Shown in pieces: positions 13,028 through 17,492 of a stretch of 17,492 nt of DNA. The DNA is from CAYMLQ01 sp964390795. GTDB lineage: Bacteria; Verrucomicrobiota; Kiritimatiellia; RFP12; UBA1067. The position numbers and the translations under genes were made by a program. Numbering within the stretch: the stretch's first letter is position 1; each line of letters begins with the position of its first letter. The stretch covers positions 1-17,492 of the forward strand of contig CAYMLQ010000082.1 of assembly GCA_964390795.1 (NCBI GenBank), in the 5' to 3' direction. The notes under the pieces are model-generated. The model searched no databases. It saw only the letters and a program-made list of their open reading frames with translations, and was not told the origin of the DNA.

Positions 13028-15078
13028 CTTTTCCCTGCAAGCAGGTAGCTGTTTCCTATCAGGAGTTCGAGCAGCAGGAGAGCGAGCGCCAGCAAGAGGA
13101 AGAGCCCTGTGAGATCGCTGCCCTTGCGGTAGGCGCGGACTTGGGACTCCACGCCCGCGTCGGTCTTGAGCACGGAGGCGGTGGGAAGGTTGTTTAGGCT
13201 GAAGGCTGTCAGGCTGCTAGGGAGAAGGCTGGGGATCTTGCCGACGGGCAGGCAGGCGAGGTCGCTCTCGGCAGGAACGGGGTTGACGGCGACGCAGCGA
13301 GGCGCGGCGCGTTCGGCGGTGAGGACGCCGGGCTGCCACGTGTCGGCGAAGACGGCGGCGCCCTTCTCTACGGGCGTCTGGAAGGGCGTGCCGTCGCTGT
13401 GGCGCAGGGCGATCTGCGTGTCAGCAGCGAAGAGCGCCGTGAGGCGCAGGAGCCCGCCGCACGCCACGCCGGCGTTCTGCTGCGGGTCGTGCGCCGCGTA
13501 GGTGAGCAGGTGGATCATGGCGATCGGAAACGATTTGAGTTCGGGCCAGTTGCAGAAGTCGCGGCGGCACGAGAACGCGCAGGCGATCAAGCTGCCGGAG
13601 CCGACCTTCTCCTCCGCCATCACGACGCGTCCGCCGCTCTCGGCCAGCACGGTGGCCGAGGGCGAGGGCGTCAGCGCTTGAACGCGCTGCCATTTGAGCA
13701 GATCCATCTGCACCAGCGCGTTCAGGGCGCTCAGGGGGCCTTTGAACTGGAGCCCGCTGAACGCGGCCTGCTGCCGGGCGCCGAAGAGTCGCTGCAGCCG
13801 CGTGTCCTCGAACGCCGCAAAGGTTTTGTCGTCCACGTCGGCACCTGCGAAGGCGATCACCGTGCCGCCGTTGGACATGTAGCGGGCGAGCAGCGACGCG
13901 GCCTGGGCGCTCAGCGGCTGCGGGTTGGCCATGACGATCACATGGTGCTTCTCCAACTCCTTGGGCGCTAGTTCCTGAACGAAGCCCTGTTCGGTCTGGA
14001 TGCCGTTGAGAGAATCGCCCTCGCTGGGGTCGACGGCCAGCTTTAGGAAATGGAACGGGCGGATGCGGCTCAGGATGTCCGATTCCAACAGCAGCACGCG
14101 GATGTTCTCGCAGACGTTGACGGTGAAGGCGCGGCTGTTGTCCAGCGTCAGGTTGCGGTCGGTAATCCTGACGGCGCCGCTGATAAAGCCGGCTCGGTCG
14201 GGGACGTAGTCGAAGCGTCCGTCCACGGCCTCGCCCGCAGGCACCGTTACGGTGACGGTGCTGCGCGTGTCCGTGCCGATCGCGAGGCTCACCTCGGTCT
14301 CGCGGCTGCTCTCGCCGCAGTTCCGGAGCGTGTAGGGGATGGCCAGATGTTTGTTGATCATCAGCGGGCGGCTGGAGAGTTTCACGCTTTCGACCGAGAG
14401 GTTTTCGAGCGTGCCGCTCACGGGAAGGAAGTAGACGCGCAGCCCTTTCATGGCGTCGAGCTCGACCGGTTTCGAGGGCGCCTGGTTGCGTTGGAAGTCG
14501 GAGAGGATGAAGATCTCGCGGTTGGGGTTACCCTCGGCGGTCAGGTAGCCGGACGCCTGTTTCAGGGCCGCGCTGTAGGAGCCCGTGGCGCCGGTCACGC
14601 GGGCCGCTTCGAGGTGCTGACGCACAAGCTGGCGCTTGCGCGTCAGGGCGAGACCCTGACGGCCCGAGACAAATACAAGGGCGGCACCGTCCCCCTCGGC
14701 GAGCGTGTCGAGCACCTCCTGCGCCTTCTGCGCGGCCAGCTCGAACGCGGTCGCGCCCGAGCCGATCTTGCGATCCATCGAGAGGGTGTCGTCCAGGACG
14801 ATCACGGCGTTGGTCTTGGAGGCGAGACCGTAGGGCATACTTTGAAAAAGCATGCGGGAGAGCGCGAGGACAAGGCAGAGCAGCGCCAGGGTGCGGACCA
14901 GGAGCAGCAGGATTTCGCGCAGGCGCCGGCGGTGGGCCAGATAGCGCTTGCGCTGCTGGAAGAACTGGAGGGTGGAGAACGCCATCTTGGCCTTCCGGCG
15001 CCGGAAAAAAAGGTGGAGCAGCACCGGCAGCGGTACGGCGAGCAGTCCCCAGAGAAAGATGGAGTTGGCGAATTCCAT
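13024..15078 (-). CDS. BatA-type membrane protein with a VWA domain
   Basis: The protein has 684 residues. The N-terminus (FLWGLLAVPLPVLLHLF, then RRRKAKMAFSTLQFF) is the BatA/aerotolerance-regulator N-terminal domain, with membrane helices at about 7-25 and 56-75. A VWA domain follows from residue 90. Its MIDAS motif is DDTLS (96-100), with Thr where Ser is usual; Thr can still bind the metal. Further on are IFILSDFQRN and a GATase-like region (VIVMANPQPLS, YMSNGGTVIAFAGADVDD) near 360-520, then a C-terminal helix at about 655-675 (LLLALALLLLELLIG). The start overlaps the DUF58 stop in TAATG; the nearest purine stretch, GGGAG, is 11 nt away, so coupling probably drives initiation. Named after Bacteroides BatA, but an aerotolerance role is not established here. 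Confidence 0.87.
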   Translation of the reverse strand: MEFANSIFLWGLLAVPLPVLLHLFFRRRKAKMAFSTLQFFQQRKRYLAHRRRLREILLLLVRTLALLCLVLALSRMLFQSMPYGLASKTNAVIVLDDTLSMDRKIGSGATAFELAAQKAQEVLDTLAEGDGAALVFVSGRQGLALTRKRQLVRQHLEAARVTGATGSYSAALKQASGYLTAEGNPNREIFILSDFQRNQAPSKPVELDAMKGLRVYFLPVSGTLENLSVESVKLSSRPLMINKHLAIPYTLRNCGESSRETEVSLAIGTDTRSTVTVTVPAGEAVDGRFDYVPDRAGFISGAVRITDRNLTLDNSRAFTVNVCENIRVLLLESDILSRIRPFHFLKLAVDPSEGDSLNGIQTEQGFVQELAPKELEKHHVIVMANPQPLSAQAASLLARYMSNGGTVIAFAGADVDDKTFAAFEDTRLQRLFGARQQAAFSGLQFKGPLSALNALVQMDLLKWQRVQALTPSPSATVLAESGGRVVMAEEKVGSGSLIACAFSCRRDFCNWPELKSFPIAMIHLLTYAAHDPQQNAGVACGGLLRLTALFAADTQIALRHSDGTPFQTPVEKGAAVFADTWQPGVLTAERAAPRCVAVNPVPAESDLACLPVGKIPSLLPSSLTAFSLNNLPTASVLKTDAGVESQVRAYRKGSDLTGLFLLLALALLLLELLIGNSYLLAGKR

Positions 15079-15980
15079 TAAAACAGCCGCTCCCGCTTGT
15101 GGAAATAGGCGAGCAGGGCGCGGTCAAAGGCGGTTCCCGTATTCAGGGACTCGAAGCTCATGTTCATGCGTCCGCAAAGCTGCTTCATGTTTTGGACGTA
15201 GCGCTGGAGATCAGCCAGGTAGGCCTCGCGGCAGTCCTCGCTTTCGAGTTCCAGAAACTCGCCGGTCTCCAAGTCGCGGAACTCGATCAGCCCGCGGAAA
15301 GGGAAGTCGGTCTCCAGGGGGTCGAGAACCTGAAAGAGGATGACCTCGCAGTCCTTGTGCTGAAAGTGGCGGAGGCTGCGGATGAAGGCCTCGTTCGGGT
15401 CGAAAAAGTCCGAGAAGACGAGCACGATGGAGCGGCGCCGAACCTCCTCGGCGATGCGGTGGAAACAGGGCGCGGCGTCCGAGCGGCCTTCGGGGGCAAG
15501 GTTCTCGATATGCGAGAGCAGCGACAGCATGTGCAGGCGCGAGCACTGGGCGGGATAATAGGTGTGGATCTTGTCCGTATAGGTGAACAGGCCCACGGCG
15601 TCCTTCTGCCGGTGCATGAGGTAGATGAAGGCGGCGGCCAGATAGCAGGCGTAGTTAAACTTGTGGGTCTTGCCGCTGCCGCCCAGCGCCATCGAGCCGG
15701 AGCGGTCGATCACCACGTAGGCGCGCGTGTTGGTCTCGTCCTCATACTGTTTGACGTAGTAGCGGTCGGTCTTGGCATAGGCCACCCAGTCCACGTGCTT
15801 CACGGCGTCGCCGGGGCAGTACTTGCGGTACTCGGAGAACTCCGAAGAGAAGCCGTGGTAGGGCGAGCGGTGCAGCCCGGTGAGCGACCCCTCGACCATG
15901 GCGCGCGCCACCATCTCGATGTTCTTCAGCGTGTCGAGCGTGCGCGGGGTGAGGAGTGCGGTGTGGGTGGGGGAAGACAT
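15078..15980 (-). CDS. DUF58 domain protein
   Basis: The protein has 300 residues, the usual length for the soluble DUF58 family. The signature runs from about residue 31: GSLTGLHRSPYHGFSSEFSEY, then RKYCPGDAVKHVDWVAYAKT and VKQYEDE. A VWA-like fold follows, with the MIDAS sequence DRSGSM (92-97) and the later strand SIVLVFSDFFD. No membrane segment is seen, so it is probably cytoplasmic or associates with the membrane through BatA. DUF58 genes typically follow moxR, as here. The ATG is preceded by seven C on the sense strand and a pyrimidine repeat, with no Shine-Dalgarno. The start is still preferred because residues 10-30 match the family N-terminus and the next Met is residue 23. The stop overlaps the batA-type start. 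Confidence 0.9.
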   Translation of the reverse strand: MSSPTHTALLTPRTLDTLKNIEMVARAMVEGSLTGLHRSPYHGFSSEFSEYRKYCPGDAVKHVDWVAYAKTDRYYVKQYEDETNTRAYVVIDRSGSMALGGSGKTHKFNYACYLAAAFIYLMHRQKDAVGLFTYTDKIHTYYPAQCSRLHMLSLLSHIENLAPEGRSDAAPCFHRIAEEVRRRSIVLVFSDFFDPNEAFIRSLRHFQHKDCEVILFQVLDPLETDFPFRGLIEFRDLETGEFLELESEDCREAYLADLQRYVQNMKQLCGRMNMSFESLNTGTAFDRALLAYFHKRERLF

Positions 15981-15987
15981 GGGGGGG

Positions 15988-16050
15988 AAGTAAGAAGTAA
16001 GAAGTAAGAAGTAAGAGGTAAGAGGTAGGAAGTGAGAGGTCGGAGGTCGG
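15988..16050. repeat. Decaying heptamer tandem repeat in the moxR-DUF58 gap
   Basis: Nine consecutive heptamers are seen. Four are perfect AAGTAAG copies (15988-16015), followed by AGGTAAG, AGGTAGG, AAGTGAG, AGGTCGG and AGGTCGG. The pure end lies beside the DUF58 start and the degenerate end faces moxR; purine-rich sequence continues to about 16070. On the sense strand this makes a pyrimidine-rich leader (CTTACTT repeats). Copy-number change by slippage is possible. Because it lies outside coding sequence, such change would alter leader length rather than reading frame. Confidence 0.85.
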
Positions 16051-16071
16051 TGGGGAGGGGAGAGAGGAGAG

Positions 16072-16093
16072 GGGCGAACACTCAGGTTCGCCC
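16072..16093 (-). promoter_or_regulatory. Perfect 8-bp hairpin directly after the moxR stop
   Basis: GGGCGAAC (16072-16079) and GTTCGCCC (16086-16093) pair perfectly around a 6-nt loop, 5 nt beyond the moxR stop codon at 16099. On the transcript it is followed by CUCUCCUCUC rather than a U-run, so it is not a clear terminator. It may be an mRNA-stabilising or attenuating element that sets the ratio of MoxR to the downstream proteins. Confidence 0.5.
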
Positions 16094-16098
16094 GTACG

Positions 16099-17106
16099 TC
16101 AGAGTCCGGAGCTGTCGGGCTCGGGGACGTGCTTCAGGAGGCGGTCGATGATCTGGGTGGCGTCGATGCCGTCGCCTGCGGCGTGGAAGTTGCAGGCGAT
16201 GCGGTGCGAGAGCACGGAGTGCGCGTTGCGTCGGACGTCGGCGCAACTGACGTTGAGGCGGCCTTCCAGCGCGGCCCACGCCTTGGCGGCCAGCACCAGA
16301 TACTGACCCGCGCGGGGGCCCGCCCCGTAGGTGAGGTTGGCCTTCACGAAGTCCGGGGCATTGGGCTCGCCGGGACGCGTCATGCGCACCAGGTCGATGC
16401 AGTAGCCCAGCACGTGGTCGCTCACCGGGATGTCGCGCACGAGGCGCTGAAGCTCGAGGATGGCCGGGCCGTCGATCAGGCGGCTCAGCCGGATGTCGCG
16501 GTTGGCGGTGGTCTGCCGGAGGATCTGGATCTCCTCGCTGCGGGCGGGATAGTCCATGCGCACGAGGAACATGAAGCGATCGAGCTGCGCCTCGGGCAGG
16601 GGGTAGGTGCCCTCCTGCTCGATGGGGTTCTGGGTGGCCAGCACGAAGAACGGCTGGGGCAGCGGGAAGGTTCTGCCGCCAGTGGTGACGACGTTCTCCT
16701 GCATGGCTTCCAAGAGTGCGGCCTGGGTCTTGGGCGGGGTGCGGTTAATCTCGTCGGCCAGCAGCAGATTCGTGAAGACCGGGCCCTGGACGAAGCGCAG
16801 GGTGCGGCGCGAGCTGCCGGCCTCCTCGTCGAGGATCTCCGTGCCGGTGATGTCGGAGGGCATCAGGTCGGGGGTGAATTGGACGCGGTTAAAGCCGAGG
16901 TCCAGCACCTCGCCCAGGCTGCGCACCAGCATGGTCTTGGCCAGGCCGGGCACGCCCAGCAGCAGGCAGTGGCCGCGGGCGAGCAGGGCGACCAGCACCT
17001 GGTCGATCACCGCCTCCTGACCGACGATCACTTTGCCGATTTCGGCTTTGAGCGCTTTGTGGACTTCCGCGATTTGTTTGAGGCGTTCATGCAAGGGTGC
17101 AGTCAT
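16099..17106 (-). CDS. moxR: MoxR-family AAA+ ATPase
   Basis: The protein has 335 residues, full length for the family. The Walker A motif is GVPGLAKT (51-58), Walker B LLLADEIN (114-121), sensor 1 ATQNPIEQEG (157-166), with an arginine in LPEAQLDRF (170-178) and a sensor 2-like GAGPRAGQ in the C-terminal helical lid. The catalytic acidic pair D118-E119 is present. MoxR proteins are cytoplasmic chaperone-like ATPases that act on VWA-domain partners, and three candidate partners are encoded immediately downstream. The ATG has a good site, AAGGAA, 4 nt upstream. The gene follows DUF4159 by 93 bp, a gap carrying an octamer repeat, and precedes DUF58 by 118 bp. Family assignment is secure; the process served is unknown. 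Confidence 0.93.
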   Translation of the reverse strand: MTAPLHERLKQIAEVHKALKAEIGKVIVGQEAVIDQVLVALLARGHCLLLGVPGLAKTMLVRSLGEVLDLGFNRVQFTPDLMPSDITGTEILDEEAGSSRRTLRFVQGPVFTNLLLADEINRTPPKTQAALLEAMQENVVTTGGRTFPLPQPFFVLATQNPIEQEGTYPLPEAQLDRFMFLVRMDYPARSEEIQILRQTTANRDIRLSRLIDGPAILELQRLVRDIPVSDHVLGYCIDLVRMTRPGEPNAPDFVKANLTYGAGPRAGQYLVLAAKAWAALEGRLNVSCADVRRNAHSVLSHRIACNFHAAGDGIDATQIIDRLLKHVPEPDSSGL

Positions 17107-17110
17107 AGAG

Positions 17111-17116
17111 TTCCTT
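17111..17116 (-). promoter_or_regulatory. moxR ribosome binding site
   Basis: AAGGAA on the minus strand lies 4 nt before the ATG at 17106-17104 and supports that start. It touches the end of the octamer repeat array: the most degenerate repeat copy (17115-17122) overlaps its first two bases. Confidence 0.7.
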
Positions 17117-17170
17117 GATAGGCTGTTAGGCGGTTAGGCGGTTAGGCTGTTAGACTGTTAGGCGGTTAGG
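17115..17170. repeat. Octamer tandem repeat in the DUF4159-moxR gap
   Basis: Six adjacent octamers, CTGTTAGG, CGGTTAGG, CGGTTAGG, CTGTTAGA, CTGTTAGG and CGGTTAGG, occupy 17123-17170. A degenerate seventh copy, TTGATAGG (17115-17122), runs into the moxR ribosome binding site. The sense strand reads as CCTAACCG/CCTAACAG. The unit differs in length and sequence from the heptamer array of the next gap, but the arrangement is the same: short tandem copies filling an intergenic space. Confidence 0.85.
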
Positions 17171-17199
17171 CTAAACACCTAAAAGCCTTCGCATTTCCT

Positions 17200-17492
17200 T
17201 CAGTGCGTGAGGCAGTAGGTGACGAGGTTGGCGCCGAGCAGTAGCGCGTCACCGGGCTCGTAGCCGTAGGAGAGCGGGTGGTCGTCGCCCTGCCAGCCGG
17301 CGGCCAGATCGAAGGGGCTGCAGATGACGTTGTAGGTGTCGCCGGACTTCAGGCCTTCGAGGACAGGCGTCGCGAGGGCGGGATATTTGGCGCGGACCGT
17401 CGGCGTATAACGCACGTTGACGATTTTGAACGGGCCTTGCTGGTAGATCGCGTGATCCAGCGGGATCTTCTCCAGCGCGCGGTCGGGATAGA
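17200..17492 (-). CDS. DUF4159 domain protein, C-terminal part only
   Basis: Only the last 96 residues are in the window; the 5' end lies beyond position 17492. The fragment runs from YPDRALEKIPLDHAIYQ through YNVICSPFDLAAGWQGDD to LLLGANLVTYCLTH and the stop. The pattern PDR..L..IPLDH, a SPFDLAAGW block and a closing LGxNLVTY matches the C-terminal part of DUF4159, a Rossmann-like family usually encoded with MoxR/DUF58/BatA genes. It is read in the same direction as moxR and is probably co-transcribed. Whether it carries a signal peptide cannot be seen. Function unknown. Confidence 0.75.
   Translation of the reverse strand, partial: YPDRALEKIPLDHAIYQQGPFKIVNVRYTPTVRAKYPALATPVLEGLKSGDTYNVICSPFDLAAGWQGDDHPLSYGYEPGDALLLGANLVTYCLTH

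Noticed and set aside
13034..13045. CCTGCAAGCAGG palindrome overlapping the ribosome binding site of the last operon gene
   Set aside because: The loop would be only two bases, the arms five, and it lies within the coding end of the BatA-type gene; chance is a sufficient explanation.
14050..15081. 343-codon plus-strand frame antisense to the BatA-type gene, and a similar one at 16129-17118 antisense to moxR
   Set aside because: They are mirror frames of well-supported genes with clear family motifs; their products are low-complexity and match no family I recognise.
17115..17170. Octamer array as a CRISPR or telomere-like element
   Set aside because: The repeats are adjacent 8-mers without spacers, there are no cas genes, and the array sits inside an operon. 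The resemblance to CCCTAA repeats is only partial.
17171..17199. Possible terminator after DUF4159
   Set aside because: Only 4-5 bp stems (GGCT/AGCC, TTAGG/CCTAA) can be drawn, without a clear U-run, so I do not call one.

Overview
The window looks like chromosomal DNA of a GC-rich Gram-negative bacterium, most likely from the PVC group (Verrucomicrobiota/Kiritimatiellota, less likely Planctomycetota). This is inferred from two things: a giant passenger protein built of autotransporter-associated beta-strand repeats but with no beta-barrel, and a MoxR/DUF58/BatA/VWA/DUF4159 gene cluster of the kind common in that group. No rRNA, tRNA or taxonomic marker is present, so the assignment is tentative.

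Layout. Positions 1-166 hold a short leader with a good sigma70-type promoter (TTGACT, 18-bp spacer, extended -10 GATAAT) and a GAGGTG ribosome binding site. Positions 167-10243 (+) are one reading frame of 3358 codons for a secreted, low-complexity beta-helical surface protein. It has a signal peptide, at least three tandem 1.7-2.0 kb repeat units, a PA14-like domain near the C-terminus, and no recognisable anchor. Positions 10244-10867 are a 624-bp non-coding gap between convergent genes, packed with at least six inverted repeats. Positions 10868-17492 (-) carry a five-gene operon, read from right to left: DUF4159 protein (5' end beyond the window), MoxR AAA+ ATPase, DUF58 protein, BatA-type VWA membrane protein, and a second VWA/GATase-like membrane protein.

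How the operon genes work together. MoxR ATPases act as chaperones for VWA-domain partners. The DUF58 protein and the two membrane VWA proteins are the expected partners, with their VWA domains placed between or after N-terminal membrane helices. The last three genes are tightly coupled (TAATG and ATGA overlaps). The two wider junctions, DUF4159-moxR and moxR-DUF58, each contain a decaying short tandem repeat: an octamer array and a heptamer array. The moxR-DUF58 gap also holds a perfect 8-bp hairpin just after the moxR stop, and the DUF58 start has no visible Shine-Dalgarno.

The most interesting signals are the paired tandem repeats in the only two non-coding gaps of the operon, the palindrome-dense convergent gap, and the barrel-less giant PATR protein with an unexplained basic C-terminal tail. 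I did not find a clear new defence, mobile or CRISPR-type system.
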